Of a DNA stretch of 34,057 nt, positions 22,687-31,504 are shown in pieces. The stretch is from NCBI RefSeq assembly GCF_001613005.1, contig NZ_BDBN01000097.1, positions 1-34,057 on the forward strand. The letters run 5' to 3'. The notes under the pieces are model-generated. The model was given only the letters and a program-made list of their open reading frames with translations. It was not told the DNA's origin and ran no database searches. This stretch comes from Nocardia nova NBRC 15556 (GTDB lineage Bacteria > Actinomycetota > Actinomycetes > Mycobacteriales > Mycobacteriaceae). Each line of letters begins with the position of its first letter. Position 1 is the first letter of the stretch. The position numbers and the translations under genes were made by a program.

Positions 22687-23123
22687 GAGCGCTCCTGTAA
22701 GAGTGAGAACTGCCGATGACACGGGTCGACGCAGTCGAGGCCCGGCCCCTCGCGGGTTCGGGCACGACTGCGACTTGTCAGACCCGTAGGACCGACGGTT
22801 CTGCCAGGCCAGGTGCCGGCCACGCCCGGTGGATGCGCCGCCACCCCGGTACCCCGAACCTACACCCCGGGGGGTATAGCCACGATCAGAACACCCGACG
22901 CCACAGGACTGAGAACTCGATAGGAATACCGCGTCCAAAAGTGTTGTGGCAGTAGTTCTCCCAGGCCAAGGCTGTGCGACCCTCGCCCGGCCGTGTGCTC
23001 GACAGCAGGGAATGTCTCGGCCGGCTGCGTCAATTTCGAAGATGTGCCACTGTACGGTGTCCCGCAACGGCTTATCCGACATGGTCTGCGATTTCCGTTG
23101 GTGGCGCCAGGCTCGGTTCCTCG
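22687..23123. other. intergenic region upstream of mmcO
   Basis: About 437 bases between the MDR oxidoreductase stop and the mmcO start, both on the minus strand. It contains the copper-type palindrome at 22861-22878. I found no convincing gene in it. Confidence 0.4.
22861..22878. promoter_or_regulatory. CsoR-type copper operator candidate
   Basis: TACACCCC-GG-GGGGTATA, an 18-base palindrome with one mismatch between the arms. The alternation of TA-rich ends with a C-run and a G-run is the usual form of CsoR-family operators, which are released on Cu(I) binding. It lies upstream of the multicopper oxidase gene. No csoR gene is in the window. Confidence 0.5.
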
Positions 23124-24119
23124 TCATGGCATCAGGATGAGCCGGCCGCCGACGCCACCCTTTTCGAGACGGTGGTGTGCTTCGGCTGCTCGCGCCAGGG
23201 GCATCGTGTCGGCGATCCGTGCGGTCAGGGTTCGGTCGGCGAGCTTCCGGTTGAGCACGGTCGCGGCGGCGGCCAGGTCGGTGACGGCGGCGTTGCTGAT
23301 CACGAACCCAGCCAGGGTGATGTCGTGGGTGTAGACGCGGTCGACGGGTAGCGGCACCCGCGCCTGCGGTCCGGCCGCTGTCAGCAGGAGCCGGCCCCCG
23401 CGGGCCAGCAACACGACCGCGACGTCGATATCGTGATGACCCGAGGTGTCCCAATACACGTCCAACCCCGCAGGCGCCGCCGCCCGGATCTGCTCGGCCA
23501 TGTCGGGGTCCCGGTAGTCGACCACCACAGCGGCCCCCGCATCGCGGACACGCTCGAGCCCGTTCCCGGAGGCGGACGCGATCACCCGGGCGCCGGCCGC
23601 GCGCGCCAGGCGGACCGCGGCATCGCCCACGTTTCCGGCACCGCCGCCGATATATACGGCGTCTCCCAGCCCGAGCCGAGCGTGCCGGAACAGCCCCAAC
23701 CATGCCGTGGCAGCCGGATGTGCGACACCGACCGCCTGGACCGGATCCACCCCGCCGGGCAGGTGGTACAGCCGGTCGACCGGGACAACCACGTACTGCG
23801 CGAACGAGCCCTGCCGGCCACCGTGGCCCAGACTGTTGCACCACACCGCGTCCCCGACCGCATACCCGGCTACCCCGCCGCCGACCGCCGCGACGTTTCC
23901 GACCAGGTCGCGGCCGATGATGAACGGGAAGGGAGTCGGCGTCGCATACGCCCCCGACCGCACGAACGTGTCCACCGGGTCGACCGTGACCGCGTGGACG
24001 GCCACCAGCACATCGGTGGGCCCGATTCGCGGGACGGGCAACCGTCCGTAGCGGATCGCATCGGCCGGGCCGAGCGACTCCACGTAGGCCGCGTACATCA
24101 CGTCCGGAATCCCGGCCAT
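23124..24119 (-). CDS. zinc-free MDR oxidoreductase (quinone-reductase-like)
   Basis: 331 residues of the medium-chain dehydrogenase/reductase fold. A GroES-like N-terminal domain includes PTDVLVAVHAVTVDPVDTFVRSG and FIIGRDLVGNVAAVG. The nucleotide-binding motif is VYIGGGAGNVGDAAVRLARAAG, with GGGAGNVG as the glycine-rich loop. The structural-zinc cysteines of alcohol dehydrogenases are absent, so it belongs with NADPH:quinone reductases or enoyl reductases. It probably reduces a quinone or enone with NAD(P)H; the substrate cannot be told. The start is ATG at 24119, eight bases after AAGGAGG. The PNPOx-like gene lies 57 bases upstream on the same strand, suggesting one operon. Confidence 0.92.
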   Translation of the reverse strand: MAGIPDVMYAAYVESLGPADAIRYGRLPVPRIGPTDVLVAVHAVTVDPVDTFVRSGAYATPTPFPFIIGRDLVGNVAAVGGGVAGYAVGDAVWCNSLGHGGRQGSFAQYVVVPVDRLYHLPGGVDPVQAVGVAHPAATAWLGLFRHARLGLGDAVYIGGGAGNVGDAAVRLARAAGARVIASASGNGLERVRDAGAAVVVDYRDPDMAEQIRAAAPAGLDVYWDTSGHHDIDVAVVLLARGGRLLLTAAGPQARVPLPVDRVYTHDITLAGFVISNAAVTDLAAAATVLNRKLADRTLTARIADTMPLARAAEAHHRLEKGGVGGRLILMP

Positions 24120-24176
24120 CGCGCCTGCCTCCTTTCGGCCGATGAGGCGCCGACACGGCGGTCACGGCCTGGGGAC

Positions 24177-24632
24177 TTACTCGATCCCGTACGTTGCGGC
24201 CCAGGCCGCCCGCAGCTCGGACTCGGTGGCATGCCCGAACTGGTAGGCCGGCGAGTCCACCGGCAGGGCGCGGTCCACGGTCACCAGCACCGCTTCGATC
24301 GCGGGATATCCCGGTCCCTGTGTGGCGAGCAACCAGTCGTGAATCCACTCGAACACCGCACTGCCGGGGCCGTGGAATTCGGCGGTTCCCTTGAACCGGT
24401 AGCCGCGTCGTTTGAGGAAGTCGACCACGTTGATTTCCAGTCGGGGATCACGCCGCAAGTTGGCGACCGTGCCCGGCGATGCCTGATTCAGGAACACCAG
24501 ATGGTCGTCGTCGTACACCCGCACGGTTCCCTTCGGGGAAAGGTTCGGTGATCCGTCCGCGCACACCGTGGCGACGAACCCGAGTTTGGCGCTGTCCACG
24601 ATCGAGCGCATGTCCTCGTCGATGACACCCAT
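24177..24632 (-). CDS. pyridoxamine 5'-phosphate oxidase-like flavin/F420-binding protein
   Basis: 151 residues with the split-barrel fold. The N-terminal pattern KLGFVATVCADGSPNLSPKGTVRVYDDDHLVFLN and the strand-loop PGTVANLRRDPRLEINVVDF are typical of the PNPOx-like family, which binds FMN or F420 at a dimer interface. The middle segment RRGYRFKGTAEFHGPG and the tail VTVDRALPVDSPAYQFG match a subgroup common in actinobacteria. The reaction is unknown, though such proteins often reduce or protect against redox-active compounds. It precedes the MDR gene by 57 bases, so the pair may act in one redox response. A DosR-like box is found about 80-97 bases upstream of its start. Confidence 0.88.
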   Translation of the reverse strand: MGVIDEDMRSIVDSAKLGFVATVCADGSPNLSPKGTVRVYDDDHLVFLNQASPGTVANLRRDPRLEINVVDFLKRRGYRFKGTAEFHGPGSAVFEWIHDWLLATQGPGYPAIEAVLVTVDRALPVDSPAYQFGHATESELRAAWAATYGIE

Positions 24633-24709
24633 GTCCCGTGCCTACCCCCGGACCTGCCGGCGAATCCGAGCCCGCTCCCGTCACAGCAATCACCAGACTC
24701 GTCAGGCGC

Positions 24710-24729
24710 GCGGCGACCACTGTCCCACG
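24710..24729. promoter_or_regulatory. DosR-box-like site upstream of the PNPOx-MDR pair
   Basis: The core GCGACCACTGTCCC agrees with 10 of the 14 central positions of the DosR consensus, with an intact GTCCC half. It lies 78-97 bases upstream of the PNPOx-like start. Confidence 0.35.
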
Positions 24730-25437
24730 TCGCTGACGGACAGCCCCCAAGTCAGGAGAAGGCCCCGATGAACCGTTCGACGACTGCGAACTTCAGGCGA
24801 CGATGTCTCGGCCGCCGAAAGCGTCCATCCGGCCGGCCGTGCCCCGCCATTCCCGCTCCTCGGTCCAGTCCGACCCGGGATCCAGCCTCACCGCCCAGCT
24901 CTGCAGTTGCGGTGTTGCAGCCGATATCGTTACGCAGTAACCGGGCAGGCTCGAGCAGACACTGCGATGATGTTCGCATCACGGGCGGCACCGGATACCC
25001 AGGCGGGGATCTGATCACCGACACTGTCGCCCGGTTGCTGGACCAGCAGCGGTTCGCATTCCGCTTCTATCGACTACCCCGCCCGATACGCCAACCCGAT
25101 GCCCATCGTCATCGCCATCTCCGGCGACGGTCAGGGCACTGTGCCCAGGTCCTCCGGGCAGGAAGCCACCGAAGACGAGCATGTCATCGGACCACACCGA
25201 CAGCGCCGCGCGGGGTCCGACACCGCCCGTCCCCTCGATTCCGCCAGGCCCGGCGAGACCCAAGAGCGCACGGAGACGACGACTCCCGCCGTGCCGGCAG
25301 CGCTGCTCCACGACAACACGAAGGGGTACGTGCAGGTACCACCCAAATGCCCTGCGGGCAGGGCCCGATCGACCCTATCGGCCGTGCAGGCCCGCGATCA
25401 TCGTTGATTGATGGCCGACAATCCAGGGATTTCCAGC
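24730..25437. other. about 700 bases without a recognisable gene
   Basis: Several frames are open on both strands but none shows a ribosome site together with recognisable protein content. The stretch lies between the divergent PNPOx-like and Ddn-like genes. It may hold the remains of a decayed gene. Confidence 0.35.
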
Positions 25438-25842
25438 ATGACCTCTGTGGTCCGTGATCGGATGCGGGTGGTGAACAAATACGTGACCAACCCGGTCATG
25501 ATGACCATGGCAGGCCGCGAACATTGGTACGCGGGAGTGGTGCGGCACACCGGCCGACGTTCCGGAAAAGCCTATGCCACGCCCGTGGTCGTGGAAGAGG
25601 TGCCGGACGGGGTCATCATTCCGCTGCCGTACGGCACGCGAGTCGATTGGCTCCGCAATGTCCTGCACGAGGGCCGAGCCACCATCCAGGTCCACGGCCA
25701 CACATTGGACACGATCGATCCCGCGATCATCACCGCCGAGAAAGCAGAACCACGGCTGCCCCCTCGGCATCGACGCACCCTTCACCGACTCAAGGTCGAC
25801 AAGTACCTCGAACTGCATACCCAGTCGGGCCAGCCCTCCTAG
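25438..25842 (+). CDS. Ddn-like F420-dependent nitro/quinone reductase family protein
   Basis: About 134 residues. The pattern NKYVTNPVMMTMAG, HTGRRSGKAYATPVV, DGVIIPLPYG and DWLRNVLHEGRATIQVHG is the signature of the deazaflavin-dependent nitroreductase (DUF385) family, in which HxGRRSG-x3-TP helps bind F420. M. tuberculosis Ddn reduces menaquinone and nitroimidazoles such as pretomanid. The start is probably ATG at 25438, with AGGGA upstream; an ATG at 25411 is an alternative adding nine residues. The stop codon TAG (25840-25842) coincides with the CTAG target site of the adjacent IS630-like element. The insertion restored the same stop, so the protein is unaltered. Confidence 0.9.
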   Translation: MTSVVRDRMRVVNKYVTNPVMMTMAGREHWYAGVVRHTGRRSGKAYATPVVVEEVPDGVIIPLPYGTRVDWLRNVLHEGRATIQVHGHTLDTIDPAIITAEKAEPRLPPRHRRTLHRLKVDKYLELHTQSGQPS

Positions 25843-25870
25843 TGGGTGCGCCCGTTTGTTCGTCGGGGGT
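25843..25870. repeat. left terminal inverted repeat of the IS630-like element
   Basis: It starts TGGGTGCGCCCGT and ends TTCGTCGGGGGT. It differs from the right end at only two central positions. Confidence 0.85.
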
Positions 25871-26196
25871 TGCCAGGCGGTGGGGTCGTTGAGGTAGAGG
25901 GCGCAGGCGCAGTCGAGTGTTTCGGCGGGTGCCAGCGGGGCGGCCGTTGGGAAGGATGGAGTTGTGGTAGCCGTCTCGGCTGGCGAGGTAGATAGCGAAT
26001 CCCCAGGTGGTGCGTATCCGGTGTAGCGCAGTCGCATCAGTGGCAGTCGGGTGCCGTCGGCGAGTTCGCCGGTGATGTAGGCGAACGCGCCGTGGTATCG
26101 GACGTGGACGACGGCCAGTTGCGGCCAGCGTTCGGCTGCGTGGGCGGCCAGTCGCTGTCGCAGTGAGGTTTTGGTCGATTCCGGCGGTGTGGCCAT
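25871..26196 (-). pseudogene. accessory ORF of the IS element with two compensating frameshifts
   Basis: The start is at ATG 26196 (MATPPESTKTSLRQRL), and the frame reads plausibly through YHGAFAYITGEL and LPLMRLRYTGY. It then gives an odd Ser/Thr/Pro-rich stretch, and becomes sensible again at APAETLDCACALYLNDPTAW. Over the odd stretch (about 25940-26010) a second frame reads WGFAIYLASRDGYHNSILP, which is the expected continuation of this conserved hypothetical family. So one shift near 26005-26012 is undone by another near 25932-25950. The frame then runs through the left repeat into the Ddn-like gene on the opposite strand without a stop inside the element. Function unknown. Confidence 0.65.
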
Positions 26197-26281
26197 GGGG
26201 TTCAGCCTGTCATGACGGCGGCTGCGGCGTGGCGCGCCGGTTCTCGGTGGCCGGTCGGGCACAGTGTCCCGGTCGTTGATC

Positions 26282-27246
26282 ATGTTGAGGGACAAGGGAG
26301 TATCGTCGTGCCACCGCGGAGTGTCGGCACGGAGTCCGCATGTTGTCGTCCTGACCGCCGGCCAGCGGTCGCAGTTGGAAGCGATCACCCGCCGCTCCTC
26401 GGCACCGATGCGGCAGGTGCTGCGGGGCGGATCGTGCTCGCAGCACCTGCCGGGCAGTCGAATGCCGGTATCGCCCGCGCCCTCGCGATCACTGCCGACA
26501 CGGCCCGCAAGTGGCGGAAACGGTTCTGCGGCAATGGGATCGATGGGTTGATCGATCTGCCGCGCAGTGGCCGTCCCCGCACGTTCACCGCGGAGCAGGT
26601 CGCCGAGGTCAAGGCCGCTCGGGCGCTGGACCTGTATGCCCGCATCTGGGACGACGAACCACTCGGCGCGGACGACTACGTGCTCTCCGCTGATGAGAAA
26701 CCAGGTGTCCAGGCACGTCACCGCCTCCGCCGCAGGCTCGGGCCCGCGGCTCGGCGGCCGATGAGGGTCGAGTCCGAACACCAGCGCGGCGGCACTCTGG
26801 CCTACTTCGCCGCCTACGCGTGCACCGCGCCCACGTCATCGGCCGCTGCGGGCCGACCACCGGTATCGAACCGTTCGGCCGGCTTGCCGCGCAGGTCATG
26901 ACCAGCGAGCCCTACCTCAGTGCGCGGCGGGTGTTCTGGATCGTCGACAACGGAGCCTCCCACCGCAACTGGGCCGCAGCGAAACGACTCGACGACGCCT
27001 ACCCGAACGCGCACATGGTGCACCTGCCGGCCCACGCCTCCTGGCTTAACCAGGTGGAGGTCTACTGTTCCGTCGTGCAACCCCGACCTGACCGCCGTCG
27101 CCGACCGGCTGCTCGCCTTCCAGGACCACTACAACGCCACCGCCCGGCCGTTCATTCGACTGGACCTTCACCCGCGACGACCTCAACGACCTACTGCACC
27201 AGCTCGGCCGCCACGACCTGGCCACGCCCCTCCCGCTTGCCGCGTG
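26282..27246 (+). pseudogene. broken IS630-family DDE transposase
   Basis: Pieces in order across different frames: LTAGQRSQLEAITRRSSAPM, then QSNAGIARALAITADTARKW (helix-turn-helix) and GIDGLIDLPRSGRPRTF, then YVLSADEK (first catalytic Asp), then VFWIVDNGASHRN (second Asp), HLPAHASWLNQVEVY (Glu), ADRLLAFQDHYNATARPF, and finally a last frame with DWTFTRDDLNDLLHQL ending at TGA 27244-27246. At least four frameshifts are needed (near 26425, 26817, 27075 and 27155). EVKA is joined directly to ARALDLYARIW, whereas intact relatives have tens of residues between them, so there is also an internal deletion. No active enzyme can be made. Confidence 0.88.
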
Positions 27247-27274
27247 ACCCCCGACGAACTGACGGGCGCACCCA
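27247..27274. repeat. right terminal inverted repeat of the IS630-like element
   Basis: Reverse complement of the left end, starting ACCCCCGACGAAC and ending GGGCGCACCCA. It begins immediately after the transposase stop codon and is followed by CTAG. Confidence 0.85.
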
Positions 27275-27292
27275 CTAGTTGCCGTCCACGTC

Positions 27293-27328
27293 GATCGGAT
27301 GGGCTGCTGCCGCGACAGCCGTCCGATC
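27293..27328. terminator. bidirectional hairpin between Ddn-like and oxoprolinase genes
   Basis: GATCGGATGGGCTG (27293-27306) pairs with CAGCCGTCCGATC (27316-27328), with one bulge. Before the IS insertion it would have lain about 18 bases after the Ddn-like stop. It now separates the IS from the convergent oxoprolinase gene and probably ends transcription from both sides. Confidence 0.5.
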
Positions 27329-27389
27329 TACCGGGTCTTTGCGTTCCGAAAAAACCCTCTTCGTGACTTGACTGCCGTCCTCGACGTGC

Positions 27390-30300
27390 TTACTTCGCCG
27401 CTCCGTAGCCACCGCCCCCTGGAGTCTCCACAATCAAGACGTCGCCGGGCTGCAGTTGCGCGGAATCCGCACCGCGCAACCGCACGATGGTGCCGTCCGC
27501 ACGCTCGATGCGATTGATGCCCAGTGCTCCGGGCGCGCCGCCGGCCATGCCGTACGGCGGGACCCGACGGTGACTCGATAGTGTCGAGACGGTCACCTGT
27601 TCGGTGAACCGGAGCCGCCGCAACGCGCCGTCGCCACCGTGCCAGCGTCCGATTCCTCCGCTACCGGTGCGTATCGCGAATTCCTCCAGTAGCACCGGCA
27701 GGCGCCACTCCAGCACCTCCGGATCGGTGAGCCGGGAGTTGGTCATGTGCGTCTGCACCACGGATGTCCCGTCGAAGCCCTCACCTGCGCCGGAACCGGA
27801 GCCGATGGTCTCGTAATACTGGCATCGGTCGTTTCCGAAAGTAACGTTGTTCATCGTGCCCGAGCCCTCGGCCTGCGCTCCCAGCGCGGCATACAGCGCC
27901 CCGGTGATCGCCTGCGACGTCTCGACATTGCCCGCGACGACGGCGGCCGGCGGACGCGGCGCGAGCATACAACCGGCAGGCACGATGATCCGCAGTGGGC
28001 GCAAGCAGCCGTCGTTGAGCGGAATTTCATCGGCGACCAGGGTTCGAAAGACATACAGCACCGCGGCGTTGGCCACCGCATAGGGAGCGTTGAAATTGCC
28101 CTCGAGCTGCGCTGATGTGCCGGTGAAATCGATTATGGCGCTTCGGCTTTCGCGGTCGACGCGCACGTGGACCGCGATGATGGCGCCGAGGTCGTTCTCG
28201 TAGCGGTATTCGCCGTCGTGGAGGGCCTCGATGACGCGGCGAACCGACTCCTCCGCGTTGTCCTGTACGTGCCGCATGTAGGCCTGCACGACGTCGAGCC
28301 CGAAATGCCTGATCATCTTGCCGACCTCTTCGACACCTTTGGCGTTGGCGGCGACCTGGGCGCGCAGATCGGCGAGGTTCGTGGCGGGATTGCGGGACGG
28401 ATACGGCGACTCGGTCAGTAGCTGGTAGGTCTCCGCTTCCCTGAACCGCTCGTGTTCGACGAGCAGCCAGTTGTCGAAGACGATGCCCTCCTCCTCGATG
28501 CGGCGGCTGTCCGCGGGCATGGAACCCGGTGCTGTACCGCCGATTTCGGCATGGTGCCCGCGGGAGGCGACGTAGAACAGCACGCGCGTGCCCGCTGTGT
28601 CGAAGACCGGGGTGATGACCGTGATGTCGGGCAGATGAGTGCCCCCGTGATAGGGATCGTTGACCGCGTAGCAGTCACCCGGCCGCATGGTCGTCGTGCG
28701 GCGGATCACCTCCTTGACGCTGGTGCCCATCGATCCCAGGTGCACGGGAATATGCGGCGCGTTGGCTACCAGATTGCCGTCGGGGTCGAACAGGGCGCAG
28801 GAGAAATCAAGGCGCTCTTTGATATTCACGGATTGAGATGTCGACTCCAGCCGGGCGCCCATCTGCTCGGCGATCGACATGAACAAGTTGTTGAACACCT
28901 CCAGCAGCACCGGGTCGGCGTCGGTGCGCACTCGGACGCCGGTGGGTGCGACGGCCCGTTGCATGATCAGATGTCCCGTCTCGTGCACCCTGGCCTGCCA
29001 CCCCTCGTCGACTACCACCGTGGCGTTGGTCTCGGTGATCAACGCGGGCCCGATGATGGCCTCGGCGGACGTCAATTCGTCTCGGATGTAGAGATGGACC
29101 TCGCGCCAGGACCCCCCAGTGTGCAGTCGCACCGTGCGGGGTCCGGTGGTTGTCGATGTCGTGGGAACCAATCCGGAGAGGTTCGGCGCTTCGGTGAGTC
29201 CGGTCGTCTCCACCGAGAGCGCTTCCACGACCAGGGGGCGATCCAGGGTGAATGAGTATGTGGCGCGGTGGCGGGCCACGAAATCGGCTGCCATGCGATC
29301 GGGTCCGGTGAGTTCGACGGTGAGGGCGGTATCGGTGCCGTCGTAGCGCACCTGGGCACGTCGAACTACCCGGATTCGATGCTCCGGAACGTCTTCGGCC
29401 AGCAGTTCGGCACGTGCCGCTGCCTCGAGCGCATCCGCGGTGGCCGTGACCCGCGCCATCGAATCCGGGTGCAGCGGCAGTTCCACCGACTGTTCTCGCA
29501 TCGCGGTGGTGTCGGCCAGACCGATGCCCAGTGCAGACAGCACCCCGGCCAGGGGAGGGACAAGAATGGTTCGGATGCCGAGCGAATCGGCCACCGCGCA
29601 CGTGAGCTGTCCGCCCGCGCCGCCGAAGGTGGTCAAGGCGTAACGGGTAACGTCATGCCCCTTCTGCACCGAGATTCGTTTGACGGCGGCGGCGATGTTG
29701 GCGACCGCGATCCGGAGATATCCCTCGGCGACCTGTTCCGGTGTGCGGTTGTCGCCAGTCTTCGCGCGGATGTCCGCGGCCAACTCCGCGAATCGCGTGC
29801 GAACCCACTCGGCGTCCACCGGCTGATCGCCGGTCGGACCGAAAACCGCGGGGAAGCTGTCGGGTTGAATCCGCCCGAGCATCACGTTCGCGTCGGTGAC
29901 CGTCAACGGCCCGCCGCCGCGGTAGCACGCCGGTCCCGGCACGGCGCCTGCCGAATCGGGGCCGACCCGGTAGCGGCTGCCGTCGAAATGCAGCACCGAA
30001 CCGCCCCCGGCGGCAACGGTGTGGATATCGAGCATCGGCGCGCGTAACCGCACCCCGGCCAGCTGCGTTGTGAACACGCGCTCGAACTCGCCCGCGAAAT
30101 GGGAGACGTCGGTAGACGTTCCGCCCATATCGAAACCGATGACCCGATCGAAACCTGCCAGCCGCGACATCCGTGCCATGCCGACGATGCCGCCGGCCGG
30201 TCCGGACAGAATGGCGTCCTTGCCGCGGAATTGCCCCGCCGCGGCGAGTCCGCCATTGGACTGCATGAACAGCAGCCGAACACCGGCGAGCTGATCGGAA

Positions 30301-31001
30301 ACGTGCCGGACATAGCGGCGCAGCACCGGCGACAGATAGGCATCCACAACGGTCGTATCGCCGCGCGGCACCAGCTTCATCAGCGGACTCACTTCGCTGG
30401 ACAACGAAACCTGGGTGAATCCGATGCGGTCGGCGAGCAGGCCGATTTCGCGTTCGTGATCGGGATAACGGTACGAGTGCATGCACACCACCGCGATGGC
30501 ACGAATACCGCTGTCGTACACGGCTTTCAGCTCATCCGCCACAGTATCGGCATCCAGCGGCGCCAGCACCGTGCCGTCGGCGGCGATCCGTTCGTCGACT
30601 TCGATCACCCGCTCGTACAACAGTTCCGGCAGGATGATCTCGCGGGCGAAGATCTGCGGGCGGTTCTGATAGGCGATGCGCAGCGCGTCACGAAAGCCTG
30701 TGGTGATGACCAGCGCCGTGCGGTCACCCGTGCGCTCGAGCAGCCCGTTGGTGGCGACCGTGGTGCCCATTCGGACGGCATCGATCCGCGCGGATGCGAT
30801 ATTTTCGATACCGGACCGGTTCAGGATCTCGCGAATGCCTGCTATCGCGGGGTCGAGGTAGCGCGCCGGGTTCTGCGATAGCAATTTGTGGCTGATCAGC
30901 TCCCCGTCCGGGCGGCGCGCCACCACGTCGGTGAATGTGCCGCCCCGATCGATCCAGAACTGCCAGCCGACCTCTCGGCCGGACGAAAGGGAATTCGCCA
31001 A
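27390..31001 (-). CDS. HyuA-HyuB fusion, 5-oxoprolinase / hydantoinase family
   Basis: About 1203 residues, the length expected for one-chain 5-oxoprolinases. The N-terminal HyuA half has FWIDRGGTFTDVVARRPDG (ATP-binding, actin-like fold), then TTVATNGLLERTGDRTALV, MQSNGGLAAAGQF, GPAGGIVGMARM and GFDMGGTSTDV. The HyuB half starts about residue 700 with SIAEQMGARLESTSQSVNIK and continues with NDPYHGGTHLPDITVI, GTAPGSMP and a final GGGGYG. Such enzymes hydrolyse 5-oxoproline or related cyclic amides with ATP; hydantoins are another possible substrate. I chose the TTG at 31001, six bases after GAGGAG, because the usual N-terminus follows it and no ATG or GTG lies nearer. The more distant upstream frame has no coding signs. 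Confidence 0.93.
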   Translation of the reverse strand: MANSLSSGREVGWQFWIDRGGTFTDVVARRPDGELISHKLLSQNPARYLDPAIAGIREILNRSGIENIASARIDAVRMGTTVATNGLLERTGDRTALVITTGFRDALRIAYQNRPQIFAREIILPELLYERVIEVDERIAADGTVLAPLDADTVADELKAVYDSGIRAIAVVCMHSYRYPDHEREIGLLADRIGFTQVSLSSEVSPLMKLVPRGDTTVVDAYLSPVLRRYVRHVSDQLAGVRLLFMQSNGGLAAAGQFRGKDAILSGPAGGIVGMARMSRLAGFDRVIGFDMGGTSTDVSHFAGEFERVFTTQLAGVRLRAPMLDIHTVAAGGGSVLHFDGSRYRVGPDSAGAVPGPACYRGGGPLTVTDANVMLGRIQPDSFPAVFGPTGDQPVDAEWVRTRFAELAADIRAKTGDNRTPEQVAEGYLRIAVANIAAAVKRISVQKGHDVTRYALTTFGGAGGQLTCAVADSLGIRTILVPPLAGVLSALGIGLADTTAMREQSVELPLHPDSMARVTATADALEAAARAELLAEDVPEHRIRVVRRAQVRYDGTDTALTVELTGPDRMAADFVARHRATYSFTLDRPLVVEALSVETTGLTEAPNLSGLVPTTSTTTGPRTVRLHTGGSWREVHLYIRDELTSAEAIIGPALITETNATVVVDEGWQARVHETGHLIMQRAVAPTGVRVRTDADPVLLEVFNNLFMSIAEQMGARLESTSQSVNIKERLDFSCALFDPDGNLVANAPHIPVHLGSMGTSVKEVIRRTTTMRPGDCYAVNDPYHGGTHLPDITVITPVFDTAGTRVLFYVASRGHHAEIGGTAPGSMPADSRRIEEEGIVFDNWLLVEHERFREAETYQLLTESPYPSRNPATNLADLRAQVAANAKGVEEVGKMIRHFGLDVVQAYMRHVQDNAEESVRRVIEALHDGEYRYENDLGAIIAVHVRVDRESRSAIIDFTGTSAQLEGNFNAPYAVANAAVLYVFRTLVADEIPLNDGCLRPLRIIVPAGCMLAPRPPAAVVAGNVETSQAITGALYAALGAQAEGSGTMNNVTFGNDRCQYYETIGSGSGAGEGFDGTSVVQTHMTNSRLTDPEVLEWRLPVLLEEFAIRTGSGGIGRWHGGDGALRRLRFTEQVTVSTLSSHRRVPPYGMAGGAPGALGINRIERADGTIVRLRGADSAQLQPGDVLIVETPGGGGYGAAK

Positions 31002-31245
31002 CCACGCCTCCTCGGCTCCGCGACGGCCTGCAGCATGGACCGCTCGCAATGTGATCGGTATCCAAGATGCCAATTGAAGTATCCATGCACTGTGCCCGGT
31101 GGTGCCAGCTTTTGCCGGCGCGATGTCGGCGCACGTCAACGCGGGTCATGCCGCGCGCCTGACGTCGGTTCGGGGATATACGGCATATAGGGTCCACTAA
31201 TTCAGGGGAGCCCCGCCGACGCCCGCTCGTATCCGGCTCGTGTTG

Positions 31246-31483
31246 TCAGCTCGGTTCCGGGATGCCGATCTCTTCGCTGGGTTCCGGGGCGAATACGACC
31301 ATCACGTCGTCGACGCCGAGCCAGAAGTTGTAGCCGGTTCCGGAGGGGCTCGATGCCGCCGAGGTCGAGTCGAAGGACCTCGGACATCGGTTCGCGGAAG
31401 ATCTCCATCCCGTATTCGGTGAAGGCATCGGTGGTTCTTGCCGAGTAGCGCCGGCCGCTGTCGGTGATCAGTTCGACGCCCAT
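31246..31483 (-). pseudogene. unrecognised gene fragment with frameshift
   Basis: One frame gives MGVELITDSGRRYSARTTDA, FTEYGMEIFREPMSEVLRLD and LGG. A second frame continues GTGYNFWLGVDDVMVVFAPE and PSEEIGIPEPS to a stop at 31246. Joined near 31345 they would make a plausible small protein end of about 80 residues. The fragment begins out of frame right after the isochorismatase-like remnant. I do not recognise the family. Confidence 0.4.
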
Positions 31484-31504
31484 CCGCGGTTCGTCCGGGC
31501 TTGG

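Larger units (their letters stand above)
25843..27274. mobile_element. decayed IS630-family insertion element
   Basis: 1432 bases bounded by 28-base inverted repeats with 26 identical positions. CTAG lies on both flanks (25839-25842 and 27275-27278), which fits either a CTAG duplication or a TA duplication within CTAG, as is usual for IS630/Tc1-type elements. It contains a broken DDE transposase gene and a divergent accessory reading frame. It sits between the Ddn-like gene and the transcription terminator that follows it. Confidence 0.85.

Noticed and set aside
22687..24348. Single giant oxidase of about 1070 residues
   Set aside because: The added N-terminal part lies antisense or out of frame to the MDR gene. 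The Tat signal and ribosome site place the start at 22686.
25375..26196. Accessory IS ORF extending as a real protein through the Ddn-like gene
   Set aside because: Past the left repeat the frame is antisense to a well-supported gene and has no conserved content.
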